Shown: positions 16,381 through 24,813 of the stretch, piece after piece
How positions within the stretch are numbered: the first letter of the stretch is position 1
Layout of the letters: each line of letters begins with the position of its first letter
DNA from: an uncultured Rhodospirillales bacterium
GTDB lineage: Bacteria > Pseudomonadota > Alphaproteobacteria > CACIAM-22H2
DNA: 64,000 nt
Assembly: GCA_937926175.1 (NCBI GenBank)
Contig: CALANV010000044.1
Coordinates: 200,363-264,362 of the forward strand
Direction of reading: 5' to 3'
The notes under the pieces: generated by a model
What the model saw: only the letters and a program-made list of their open reading frames with translations
Told to the model about the DNA's origin: nothing
Database searches by the model: none
Program-made: the position numbers and the translations under genes

Positions 16381-17333
16381 TGCGTGAAGCAGGCGTCAGC
16401 GGCGCGGTGCCGGGATCCGCAGCGGATGCCGCGTACGCCGGCCGGCTGAGGCGTCGCGCGACCTATGCCTCGGTCGCCGTGGCGACGATGCTCATCGTCG
16501 CGAAGACGGTGGCTTGGCTGCTGACCGGATCGGTTAGCGTGCTCTCCAGTTTGATCGACTCGCTGCTCGACGCCTTGGCATCGCTCGTCAATCTGTTTGC
16601 AGTCCGGCATTCACTGACGCCGGCCGACCACGAACACCGCTTCGGCCATGGCAAGGCCGAGCCGCTCGCCGGTCTGGGGCAGGCGGCCTTCGTCGCCGGT
16701 TCGGCCATGCTGCTGCTGATGGAGGCGGTCCAGCGCCTGAGCGCACCGGCGCCGGTTGCGCACGAGGAAATCGGCATCGCCGTGATGCTGCTGTCGATCT
16801 TGGTCACGATCGCGCTTGTCCTGTATCAGCGGAACGTGATCAGGGCGACCGGCTCGGTCGCTATCAGTGCCGATTCGCTGCACTACCGCGGCGACTTGAT
16901 GGTCAACAGCGCGGTCATCTTGTCGCTCCTGCTCGGGATGTGGCTCGACGTGGCGTGGATCGATCCGCTGTTCGGGATCGGGATCGGTCTCTACATCCTG
17001 TGGGGGGCGGTCGGCATCGGCCGAATGTCGCTCGATCTACTCATGGACCGCGAGCTGGCGGACGCCGATCGCGCACGTATCCGATCAATCGCGCTCGGTC
17101 ATCCCGAAGTACGCAACCTTCATGATCTGCGGACGCGGTCGGCCGGTCCTGACATCTTCATCCAGATGCATCTCGAGATGGACGGGGACATGACGCTCCA
17201 GCGCGCTCACGAGATCGCCGACGAGGTCGAGGCCGAGATCCGGAAAGCGTTCCCGAACGCCGAGGTCATCATCCATCAGGATCCCGCTGGTCTCGAGGAG
17301 CCGTCGAACCATCCGGCTCGCGCATCGTGGTGA
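16380..17333 (+). CDS. Cation diffusion facilitator (FieF/CzcD-type) metal exporter
   Basis: 317 residues from ATG 16380, which overlaps the pdxH stop; an in-frame ATG at 16353 would add nine residues without a ribosome-binding site. Six transmembrane helices are visible. Transport-site residues appear in SLIDSLLDALASLVNLFAVR (helix II) and SADSLHYRGDLMVNSAVI (helix V), and the HEHRFGHGKAEPLAGL loop is typical of FieF-like members. The C-terminal cytoplasmic domain holds the dimer site (IFIQMHLEMDGDMTLQRAHE). It exports Zn2+, Fe2+ or similar ions against H+. Metal specificity cannot be fixed by eye. Confidence 0.93.
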   Translation: MREAGVSGAVPGSAADAAYAGRLRRRATYASVAVATMLIVAKTVAWLLTGSVSVLSSLIDSLLDALASLVNLFAVRHSLTPADHEHRFGHGKAEPLAGLGQAAFVAGSAMLLLMEAVQRLSAPAPVAHEEIGIAVMLLSILVTIALVLYQRNVIRATGSVAISADSLHYRGDLMVNSAVILSLLLGMWLDVAWIDPLFGIGIGLYILWGAVGIGRMSLDLLMDRELADADRARIRSIALGHPEVRNLHDLRTRSAGPDIFIQMHLEMDGDMTLQRAHEIADEVEAEIRKAFPNAEVIIHQDPAGLEEPSNHPARASW

Positions 17334-17335
17334 CG

Positions 17336-18868
17336 ATGTCGCAGGAAAATGCACAACGCGAGGTCATCGAGTTTCTGAGCCGGCCCCAGAGCTACGGTCC
17401 GACGGTCGAGAAGGTCGAACGCATCGAGACCCACGGCGCGATCGTGTTCCTCGCCGGTACGCGCGCGTACAAGCTGAAACGCGCGGTCCGCTTTCCCTAC
17501 ATGGACTATTCCACGCCAGAGCGTCGGCGCGCGATGTGCGAAGCGGAGCTGTCGATCAACCGGCAGACGGCACCGATGCTCTACGAGGCGGTATGCCCGG
17601 TGACGCGCGAGGCGGACGGGCTGCGGATCGGCGGCCTGGGGCCCGCGGTCGACTGGCTGGTCGTCATGCGGCGCTTCGATCAGGAGGCCCTTTTGGACCG
17701 GGTGGCCGCGCGGGGCGAACTGACGCGTGACCTGATCGTCGCGATCGCCGAGGCCGTGGCAGCATTCCACGCTATCGCACCGCCGGCGACGGCGTTCGGC
17801 GGTGCCGCGGCGATGGCCGCGGTCGTGGACGGAAACCGCGCCAGCCTTCTCGAGGCGGCACCGGCGATTCTCGATACCGGTGCCGTGACGGCGTTCGATG
17901 CGCAGTGTCGGCAGGCATTGGCGGCGGTGGCCGATCTGCTCGACCGGCGGCGCCAGGACGGCTTCGTGCGCCGGTGTCATGGCGATCTTCATCTGGGCAA
18001 TATCTGCCTGATCGATGGACGGCCGGTTCTTTTCGATGCGATCGAGTTCAATGAACACATTGCCTCGATCGATACGCTGTACGATTTCGCGTTCCTGCTG
18101 ATGGACCTCGAGCATCGGCGGCTTCGTGATCTCGCCAACGCGGCCCTCAATGCCTATCTCGACACAACCGGGGATGATGGCGGCCTTGCGGCACTGCCGC
18201 TGTTTCTTGCCTGTCGAGCGGGCGTGCGCGCGCACACCTCCGCCGCTGCCGCCCGCGCCCAATCGGATGAAATGCGCCGGCGCACGCTGATCGACGCGGC
18301 GCGGTCATATCTGTCGCTTGCGCCACAATTCCTCGCGCCGACGGCCGGGCGCATCGTGGCGATCGGCGGGCTTTCTGGAACGGGCAAGTCGACGGTGGCG
18401 CGCGCCATCGCGCCTCGGCTCGGGCGTGCGCCCGGCGCCGTCGTGCTGCGCAGCGACGTGATCCGCAAGCGGCTTGCCGGCGTGCCCCCGACGACGCGTC
18501 TCGACGCTGCCGCGTACACGCCGGCGGTGTCGACCAGGGTCTACCGCGAGCTTGCCGAGCGGGCGCACCGCATCGCTGCGGCCGGGCAGGTGGTGATCGC
18601 AGATGCCGTTTTCGCGAAGCCGGAGGAACGATCCCTCATCGAAGAAGCGGCGCGGTCGGCCGCGGTGCCGTTCACGGGTATCTGGCTTACGGCGCCGGCG
18701 GCCGAACTTCGTGCACGCATCAGGGGGCGCACGGGAGACGCATCGGACGCGACGGTGGCGGTCCTCGAGCAGCAATTGACTTACGAACTGGGGAAAATCG
18801 CGTGGGAGCGGGTCGACGCCGGCGGTGACCCCTCGGCGACCGCGGCGACCGTCCAGGGCTTGATATAG
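17336..18868 (+). CDS. APH-like kinase fused to a P-loop ATPase (AAA-type)
   Basis: A 510-residue two-domain protein. Residues about 10-300 look like an aminoglycoside-phosphotransferase fold, with the catalytic loop CHGDLHLGNICLIDG and the metal-binding IEFNEHIASIDTLYDFAF. The last 170 residues are a P-loop kinase with Walker A GLSGTGKST and a lid-like RIRGRTGD. This architecture is common in alphaproteobacteria and is often annotated as a bifunctional APH/ATP-binding protein; the substrate is unknown and resistance is not implied. GTG starts at 17327 and 17330 are possible; ATG 17336, 2 nt after the previous stop, was chosen. Confidence 0.85.
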   Translation: MSQENAQREVIEFLSRPQSYGPTVEKVERIETHGAIVFLAGTRAYKLKRAVRFPYMDYSTPERRRAMCEAELSINRQTAPMLYEAVCPVTREADGLRIGGLGPAVDWLVVMRRFDQEALLDRVAARGELTRDLIVAIAEAVAAFHAIAPPATAFGGAAAMAAVVDGNRASLLEAAPAILDTGAVTAFDAQCRQALAAVADLLDRRRQDGFVRRCHGDLHLGNICLIDGRPVLFDAIEFNEHIASIDTLYDFAFLLMDLEHRRLRDLANAALNAYLDTTGDDGGLAALPLFLACRAGVRAHTSAAAARAQSDEMRRRTLIDAARSYLSLAPQFLAPTAGRIVAIGGLSGTGKSTVARAIAPRLGRAPGAVVLRSDVIRKRLAGVPPTTRLDAAAYTPAVSTRVYRELAERAHRIAAAGQVVIADAVFAKPEERSLIEEAARSAAVPFTGIWLTAPAAELRARIRGRTGDASDATVAVLEQQLTYELGKIAWERVDAGGDPSATAATVQGLI

Positions 18869-18939
18869 CTCAAGCCGAACAGTCGAATCGGTGTTAAGCT
18901 CGGCTTGACTAACGTGGCCAACCGTCGAGGGAGGCGGTC

Positions 18940-19812
18940 ATGACGATCAGAGTTATCCTGGCGCCCGTCGTCGGCGCCGACGGCGATCGCGTCGTGCTCG
19001 AGGCGGCATCGGTCGTGGCGCAGCGGTTTCAGGCCCACATCGATGCGCTCCATTGCCAAGTCGATCCTCGCGAGGCCGTCCCGTTCCTAGGCGAAGGGGC
19101 GTCCGGGGCGCTGATCCAGCAGATCATGGAGGCCGCGCAGCGCGATACGCAGTCGCGCCTGTCGCGGGCCAAGGAAGCCTTCGAGTCATGGCGCGGCCGG
19201 ACCGGGCTTCCTCTCGTCGCCGCACCGGGCGAGGCATCGGGCGCGACGGTGTCCTGGCGAGAGGAGGTCGGGCCCGAGGACGAGGTCATCGCGCGGCGCG
19301 GTCGGTTGGCCGACCTGATCGTCGTGCCCCAGCCGGCGGCCGACGGCAACGTGGTCACGACCGTGTCGTTCGAGGCGGCCCTGCTCGACACCGGCCGTCC
19401 GGTCCTTGCAGCGCCGCTCGCCGACGGCGGCCTCGCCCGTCTCGGCGACGGATTGGCAGTCATTGCCTGGAACGGCAGCATCGAAGCTGCGCGCGCGATC
19501 TCCGCCGCCCTGCCGTTTCTCGCTTCGGGTCGCCGCGTCGTGATCCTCTCGGTGATCGAAGGCAGCAGCGGTGCCGACGCGGACGTGGTCGCCGGTTATC
19601 TCCGTTGGCACGGCGTCGATGCCGAAGTCGTCCGGCTTACGGTCAAGGCCGCCTCGGTCGGCGCGCAGATCCTCGCGGAGGTCGAGGCGCGTCAGGCCGG
19701 CCTGCTGGTCATGGGGGCGTATACGCGCAGCCGGTTGCGCCGCATGGTGTTCGGCGGCGTGACCGAGTACGTGCTCGCCAACGCCCGGCTGCCGGTGCTC
19801 ATGGTGCACTGA
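18940..19812 (+). CDS. Universal stress protein, tandem UspA domains
   Basis: A 290-residue protein of two UspA-like folds. The second half ends with LLVMGAYTRSRLRRMVFGGV and ARLPVLMVH; the G-2x-G-9x-G nucleotide motif is imperfect there, with Thr in place of the second Gly, so ATP binding is uncertain. The N-terminal half, TIRVILAPVVGADGDRVVLE, has lost most of the motif. GGGAGG lies 7 nt before the ATG. Such proteins support survival under starvation or anaerobic stress. A second tandem Usp is encoded at 44881. Confidence 0.88.
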   Translation: MTIRVILAPVVGADGDRVVLEAASVVAQRFQAHIDALHCQVDPREAVPFLGEGASGALIQQIMEAAQRDTQSRLSRAKEAFESWRGRTGLPLVAAPGEASGATVSWREEVGPEDEVIARRGRLADLIVVPQPAADGNVVTTVSFEAALLDTGRPVLAAPLADGGLARLGDGLAVIAWNGSIEAARAISAALPFLASGRRVVILSVIEGSSGADADVVAGYLRWHGVDAEVVRLTVKAASVGAQILAEVEARQAGLLVMGAYTRSRLRRMVFGGVTEYVLANARLPVLMVH

Positions 19813-19914
19813 GCCGTTGCCGACGGGAACCTCGGCTGGGGGGCGTTATTAAGTCTAGGCGCACATTCCGCATGTCCGGTTCGACGTGCGGCGGCGTTCG
19901 GAGAGGTTAAAACC

Positions 19915-20274
19915 ATGAACCTGAAGCGAATCCGGCTCGAGCTCGCCCGCACCAAGGAGTTTCCAGAGGGCAATTCACATTGCGGCTACGAGTTGGTCGC
20001 CCCTCTGACGCCCGACGGCCATCTCGATGCGAAGGGATGGGAGCAGGCGCGGGAAGCGTGCACCGTCCGGCGCTTCTGGCAAGGGGAGGACGACGAGAGG
20101 GGAAACCTGATCCGCAAGTCCAACGGACGCTGGGTGTTCTCCTACGCGCCCGGCGACGATGATGACGAGCCGATCTTCCGGCTTGATCGCCACGTGTTCA
20201 AGGAGGGCGAGTATATCTCGATCACCGAGCACGACGGCGTCACGCGGCCGTTCCGCATCGTCTCGATCAGATAG
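19915..20274 (+). CDS. Conserved hypothetical protein
   Basis: This 119-residue protein has GGAGAGG 9 nt before its ATG and strong coding bias. It contains GNSHCGYELVAPLTPDGHL near the N-terminus, CTVRRFWQGEDDERGNLIRK in the middle, an acidic GDDDDEP patch, and ends FKEGEYISITEHDGVTRPF. I recall similar unnamed proteins in alphaproteobacteria, with no known function. It has no membrane segment or signal peptide. It lies between the stress protein and an SDR gene, all on the plus strand, with gaps of about 100 and 90 nt, so co-transcription is uncertain. Confidence 0.8.
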   Translation: MNLKRIRLELARTKEFPEGNSHCGYELVAPLTPDGHLDAKGWEQAREACTVRRFWQGEDDERGNLIRKSNGRWVFSYAPGDDDDEPIFRLDRHVFKEGEYISITEHDGVTRPFRIVSIR

Positions 20275-20365
20275 ACCCACCGACTCGTGCTCCGACTAGG
20301 CGCCGCCGCTCGCAAGTCGCAGACACGTTCTGGCGCACGCACCGGTTTCTGCTAATCTCCGCGCC

Positions 20366-21103
20366 ATGTCGGAGCCGAAGACGCTGATTCTGACCGGCGC
20401 GAGCCGGGGTATCGGCCATGCGACGGTCGCGCGGTTCAGTGCGGCCGGCTGGCGCATCTTCACCTGCTCGCGCGAGGACGTTCCGGCCGAATGCCGGCGG
20501 GATCCCAATTGGGTCCACCACATACCGACCGACCTTGCCGATCCCGAAAGCCGGCGGAAATTCATCGCGGAAGTGAACGCCCGTCTGGATGGCGCGCCGG
20601 TACATGCCTTGGTGAACAATGCTGGCGTGTCGCCGAAGACGCCGTACAAGGAACGGCTCGGCGTCCTGCACGGCGAAATCGACGGATGGCGGTACGTTTT
20701 CGAGCTCAACTTCTATGCTGCGCTCGAACTGGCGCGCGGGTTTGCCTCGGGCCTTGCCAAGGCGCGCGGTGCGATCGTCAACGTGACTTCGATCGCCGGG
20801 CATGCGGTCCATCCCTTCGCCGGATCGGCGTATTCGACGTCGAAGGCGGCCCTGTCCGCACTGACGCGCGAGATGGCGGTCGAGTTCGCGCAGATCGGCG
20901 TGCGGGTCAACGCGGTTGCGCCTGGCGAGATTCAGACGGAGATGATCGGCGCCGAATACGAACCGCTGATCACGCGCATTCCGATGCATCGCATGGGCAC
21001 GCCGGCGGAGGTGGCGGGGGTGATCTTTCAGCTCTGCAGCCCGGATTTCGCCTATGTGACCGGGACCGAGATCTTCATTACCGGCGGTCAGCACCTTTTT
21101 TGA
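20366..21103 (+). CDS. Short-chain dehydrogenase/reductase
   Basis: A classical 245-residue SDR. The cofactor motif TGASRGIGHA is at residues 10-19, NNAG follows in ALVNNAGVSPK, and the catalytic triad appears as Ser in VNVTSIAGHA with Tyr and Lys in YSTSKAAL. The basic residues after the glycine motif are compatible with NADP(H), but this is weak. The C-terminal FAYVTGTEIFITGGQHLF is typical of FabG-like SDRs. The substrate is unknown. It converges on the amino-acid transporter genes and is separated from them by a strong hairpin. Confidence 0.9.
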   Translation: MSEPKTLILTGASRGIGHATVARFSAAGWRIFTCSREDVPAECRRDPNWVHHIPTDLADPESRRKFIAEVNARLDGAPVHALVNNAGVSPKTPYKERLGVLHGEIDGWRYVFELNFYAALELARGFASGLAKARGAIVNVTSIAGHAVHPFAGSAYSTSKAALSALTREMAVEFAQIGVRVNAVAPGEIQTEMIGAEYEPLITRIPMHRMGTPAEVAGVIFQLCSPDFAYVTGTEIFITGGQHLF

Positions 21104-21150
21104 AAGGGCGTGTCAGCCGCGCTCGTTGAAGCGGCCTGGAGCTGCCAGGA

Positions 21151-21188
21151 GTCGGGCGCTTTCCGGTTGTGTCCGGAAGGCGCCCGAC
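21151..21188. terminator. Long stem-loop between convergent genes, probable bidirectional terminator
   Basis: A 16-nt arm (21151-21166, GTCGGGCGCTTTCCGG) pairs with 21173-21188 with a single G-U pair and a 6-nt loop. It sits between the SDR stop (21103) and the last permease stop (21267), which face each other. There is no T-run on either side, so a role in 3'-end formation or RNA stability is inferred from position and stem strength. Confidence 0.55.
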
Positions 21189-21266
21189 CGTGCTGAACCG
21201 TTCGGTTGGAAGGTTGCCGACCGGCTTCCAGCCGCACATCGAAGTTCGACGCGGTCGGAGACGCGG

Positions 21267-22415
21267 TCAGCGGCTTTCGCTGGCGCCGAGATCCGCCTCG
21301 AGCCTTTGGCTGAAGCGGGACATCGTGAAGCAGATGACGAAATAGATGAGGCCGCAGAAAAGGAACGCCTCGATCGCGAAGCCCTGCCAGGCAGGCTCCA
21401 TCGCCGACATCTTTCCCGCACCCAGCAGGTCGAAGATGCCGATGACGAGGACGAGGCTGGTATCCTTGACGATGGCGATGAAGGTGTTCACGAGCGGCGC
21501 GATGACGATGCGCAGGGCCTGCGGCAGTACGATCAGCCTGATCTTGTTCCAATAGCTCAAACCCAGGGCGTCGGCGGCTTCGTATTGTCCTTTGGGCACC
21601 GCCTGCAGACCGCCGCGCACGACCTCTGCAAGATAGGCGGCGGCGAACAGGGTAATGGCGATTTGCGCCCGTAGCAGCTTGTCGAGCGTCATTCCGTCAG
21701 GAAGGAAGAGCGGCAGCACCACGCTGGCCATGAACAGCAGCGAGATGAGCGGCACACCGCGGATGAACTCGACATAGACGACGCAGAGGACGCGGATCGC
21801 GGGGAGGCTCGAACGTCGGCCGAGCGCGATGAGGACGGCCAGCGGAAAGGCAGACACCAGGCCGAACGTGGCAAGGATCAGTGTGATCACCAGCCCGCCC
21901 CAGCGTTCGGTTGGGACCAGGGAAAGGCCGCCGATGCCGCCCCACATCAGCAGGCCGACTGCGGTCGCACCGACGACCCAGATGACAGCCAGTGTTTTGC
22001 CCCACAAACGGCGCCAAGTCGTGGCCGCGTAGAGGGCGGCAAAGACGAGGACGCAAAGCGCCGGCCGCCAGTGCTCTTCATAGGGATAGGTGCCGAAGAG
22101 AATGAAGCGATACTTTTCGGCAACGATCGCCCAGCAGGCACCGGCCTCCGGCGCGCGGCAGGCGCTGGTGTCGGCTCCCTCGGCACCTGACGGCACCTGC
22201 CAGACGGCGCTGGCGAAGGCCCAGTCCACCAGGGCGAGGCCGACGCGGGCGCCCAAGTAGCAAAGGGCGAGCGTGATCGCCGTGGACAGCCAGGAATAGA
22301 AGAGGTTGGCGCGCAGCCAAGCCAGCGCGGCGCCAAACCGTTTCTTGGCGGTCCCTTCGGTGGCAAACCGTCTCTCGGCGGCCAGCGCGGCGGTGCCTTC
22401 GGAAGCACGGGCCAT
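21267..22415 (-). CDS. Polar amino-acid ABC transporter permease (AapM-type)
   Basis: 382 residues from ATG 22415, 2 nt after the stop of the upstream permease gene. The N-terminal helices and a long periplasmic loop match AapM-like permeases. The core domain (about residues 180-370) has several helices and the EAA-like loop YEAADALGLSYWNKIRLIVL, where the ATPase docks, followed by FIAIVKDTSLVLVIGIFDLL. It forms a heterodimeric channel with the preceding permease for uptake of amino acids. No ATPase gene follows: the neighbour is the convergent SDR, so the energising subunit must come from elsewhere. Confidence 0.9.
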   Translation of the reverse strand: MARASEGTAALAAERRFATEGTAKKRFGAALAWLRANLFYSWLSTAITLALCYLGARVGLALVDWAFASAVWQVPSGAEGADTSACRAPEAGACWAIVAEKYRFILFGTYPYEEHWRPALCVLVFAALYAATTWRRLWGKTLAVIWVVGATAVGLLMWGGIGGLSLVPTERWGGLVITLILATFGLVSAFPLAVLIALGRRSSLPAIRVLCVVYVEFIRGVPLISLLFMASVVLPLFLPDGMTLDKLLRAQIAITLFAAAYLAEVVRGGLQAVPKGQYEAADALGLSYWNKIRLIVLPQALRIVIAPLVNTFIAIVKDTSLVLVIGIFDLLGAGKMSAMEPAWQGFAIEAFLFCGLIYFVICFTMSRFSQRLEADLGASESR

Positions 22416-22417
22416 CT

Positions 22418-23626
22418 TCAGCGCTCCGCCCAGGCGGTCCGCCTGTTGTACCAGTTCATGAACAGGCTGATCGAAAGACTGATCGTGAGATAGACCGCCA
22501 TGACGATCGCGATCCCCTCGATGGCCTGTCCTGTCTGGTTGATCGTCGTGTTGGCGACGGAGACGATATCCTGGAAGCCGATCGCGACCGCGAGCGAGGA
22601 GTTCTTCGTGAGATTGAGATACTGGTTGATGAGGGGTGGAATGATCACCCGTAGCGCTTGCGGCAGCACGATCTTGCGCAGGATCAGGCTCCTGGGGAGG
22701 CCGAGGGCCTGGGCCGCCTCCCATTGTCCCTTGCGCACGGAAAGCACGCCTGCGCGCACGATCTCGGCGATGAACGCGGCCGTGTAGAGCACCAGGCCGA
22801 GTAGCAGGGCAAAGTATTCGGGCGACAGGCTGACGCCGCCGCGGAAATTGAACCCGCGAAGCTCCGGCCAAACGGTCGAGAGAGGCGCATCCGTCGCGAT
22901 CGCAGCGAGGGTTGGGAGACCTGCGATCAGGACGAGCGCCACAGGGGCAATGCGGCGTGGCTGCCCGTCCTTCGCCTGGCGCCATCGTGCCCAGCGGCCG
23001 TAGGCGAACGTGCCCGCCACACCCAGTGCCAGCGCCGCTAGACACCAGCCATGCGCAGGCGCCCATTCGAGGATCGGCAGCACCAATCCGCGATTCGAAA
23101 GATAGATGCCGGCGAGCGGATTGAGCGCCGCGCGCGGCGGGGGTAGCGCCTGCAACAACGCGTATATCAGCAGCAGGTGCAAGAGCAGCGGCAGGTTGCG
23201 GAGCGCCTCGACATAGACTGCCGCGAACTTCGCCAGCAGCCAGTTGCGCGACAGCCGCGCAAGGCCGATCGCCGTACCGAGAATGGTCGCCAGCAGGATG
23301 CCCGATACGGCGACGCGCAGCGTGTTCAGCGAGCCGACCAGCAGCGCCCGGAAATACGTGTCGGTGGGGGCATAGCTGATCAGGTGCTCGCCGATGGGCA
23401 GACCGGACTCGCTGCCGAGAAAGCCGAAGCCGCTCGCGATGCGGCGACTCATGAGATTCTGATGCGTGTTGACCGCGAGCCAGCCGACGGCAACCAAGAC
23501 GGCACCGACGACGAGAACCTGCCACACGACGCCGCGCAACGCGGGATCGCGCCAGGACCAGCGTCGTCCCGGCCTTTTTGTCCGCAGGGCCTGTGTGGTC
23601 CGATCGTGGAGCCTGGTCGCGGTCAT
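22418..23626 (-). CDS. Polar amino-acid ABC transporter permease (AapQ-type)
   Basis: A 402-residue inner-membrane protein. After an N-terminal Arg-rich cytoplasmic tail and the first helix it has the AapQ hallmark loop (SRRIASGFGFLGSESGLPIG), then a canonical His/Glu-family permease core with VEALRNLPLLLHLLLIYALL. The ATPase-docking loop reads WEAAQALGLPRSLILRKIVL and is followed by NLTKNSSLAVAIGFQDIV. It pairs with the downstream AapM-type permease. The gene follows the PLP-enzyme gene by 40 nt. The organisation resembles the general L-amino-acid Aap system except for the inserted enzyme and the missing ATPase. Confidence 0.92.
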   Translation of the reverse strand: MTATRLHDRTTQALRTKRPGRRWSWRDPALRGVVWQVLVVGAVLVAVGWLAVNTHQNLMSRRIASGFGFLGSESGLPIGEHLISYAPTDTYFRALLVGSLNTLRVAVSGILLATILGTAIGLARLSRNWLLAKFAAVYVEALRNLPLLLHLLLIYALLQALPPPRAALNPLAGIYLSNRGLVLPILEWAPAHGWCLAALALGVAGTFAYGRWARWRQAKDGQPRRIAPVALVLIAGLPTLAAIATDAPLSTVWPELRGFNFRGGVSLSPEYFALLLGLVLYTAAFIAEIVRAGVLSVRKGQWEAAQALGLPRSLILRKIVLPQALRVIIPPLINQYLNLTKNSSLAVAIGFQDIVSVANTTINQTGQAIEGIAIVMAVYLTISLSISLFMNWYNRRTAWAER

Positions 23627-23666
23627 GTAAGCCTCGCGGACGCTTCCACGGGCGCAGGAGCCGCGC

Positions 23667-24707
23667 TCATGCGATGCCGAGCGCGGTTGCTCCGGTCTCT
23701 TCTGCCTCAGCGGTCAATCCCAGCGCCGCAGGATAGGCGAAGAGGCCCGCGCTTCCACCGGTATGCCAGAAGACGATGTTGCGCGAGGCGGCATGGCGTC
23801 CTGCCCTTATTCTGGCAATGAGACCGGCCATGGCCTTGCCCGTGTAGACGGGGTCGAGCAGGAGCCCCTCGCAACGGGCGACCAGCTTGACCGCCTCCAC
23901 CATTGCGGTGGTCGGCTGGCCATAGCCCTCACCCACATAGTCGGAGTCGACGCGCACGGCCTGCGGATCGACGGTCACCTCGGGCAAGGCGTAGGCGGCC
24001 GTTTCCTGCGCAATGGCCAGCACGATGGCCTCCAGCTCCTGTCGCGGCTTTCCCACGCTCACGCCGAGCACGGGCACGGGCTGCCTGCGGGCGGCCAAGC
24101 CGACCAGCAGCCCCGCCTGCGTCCCCGCGCTGCCGGTGGGGTGGACGATCTCGTCGATGGTGAGGTCCATCGCCGCCGCCTGATCGAGCAACTCGGCCGC
24201 AGCCTCCACGTAGCCGAGGGCGCCGATGGCGTTCGAGCCACCGGTCGGGATGACGTATGGCTGGCGCCCGGCGGCGCGCAGCGCCTCGGCGGTCGCTGCG
24301 CTGAGCGCGCGCATGTCGGTTCCGGCCGGCACGATCCTCGTTTGCGCGGCGAAGAGGCGGTCGAGGAACAGGTTGCCGCTACGCTTGAATGTCGGGTCGC
24401 AGGCACCGCGGTCTTCGAGCAGTGCCACCAGCTCGAGGCCGAGCTTCGCGCAAAACGCCGCGGTCTGGCGCACATGGTTCGACTGGACGGCCCCGGTGGT
24501 GATGACGACATCGGCCTTGGCCCGCAGCGCGTCGGCGAGGAGAAACTCCAGCTTCCTCACCTTGTTGCCTCCCGTTGCGAGGCCGGTGCAGTCGTCGCGC
24601 TTGATCCAGATGCGCGGGCCGCCGAGCAAGGCGCTGAGCCGGTCCAACGGTTCCAGCGGGGTAGGCAGATGCGCAACACGCAGCCGCGGAAATCGGTCGC
24701 TGATCAT
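23667..24707 (-). CDS. PLP-dependent D-cysteine desulfhydrase / L-cysteate sulfo-lyase family
   Basis: A 346-residue fold-type II PLP enzyme of the ACC deaminase/D-cysteine desulfhydrase family. The Schiff-base lysine lies in LATGGNKVRKLEFLLADAL (about residues 43-61), the substrate loop in GAVQSNHVRQTAAF, and the PLP phosphate region in PTGSAGTQAGLL. HTGGSAGLFAYP near the C-terminus is typical. Members release sulfide or ammonia from D-cysteine, or sulfite from L-cysteate (CuyA). It lies between the binding-protein gene and the two permease genes of an amino-acid ABC transporter, so it probably acts on what that transporter imports. I cannot choose between the two activities by eye. Confidence 0.85.
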   Translation of the reverse strand: MISDRFPRLRVAHLPTPLEPLDRLSALLGGPRIWIKRDDCTGLATGGNKVRKLEFLLADALRAKADVVITTGAVQSNHVRQTAAFCAKLGLELVALLEDRGACDPTFKRSGNLFLDRLFAAQTRIVPAGTDMRALSAATAEALRAAGRQPYVIPTGGSNAIGALGYVEAAAELLDQAAAMDLTIDEIVHPTGSAGTQAGLLVGLAARRQPVPVLGVSVGKPRQELEAIVLAIAQETAAYALPEVTVDPQAVRVDSDYVGEGYGQPTTAMVEAVKLVARCEGLLLDPVYTGKAMAGLIARIRAGRHAASRNIVFWHTGGSAGLFAYPAALGLTAEAEETGATALGIA

Positions 24708-24813
24708 GTCCTGCTTTCTTGCCCGGAGGTCGGGCGGGGGCGATGTATCGGTGTCGAGCCTATTGGGAAGTTTGCGGCCGGCTTGCGACAGCCGGCCGCC
24801 TTCTCCCAGCGAT

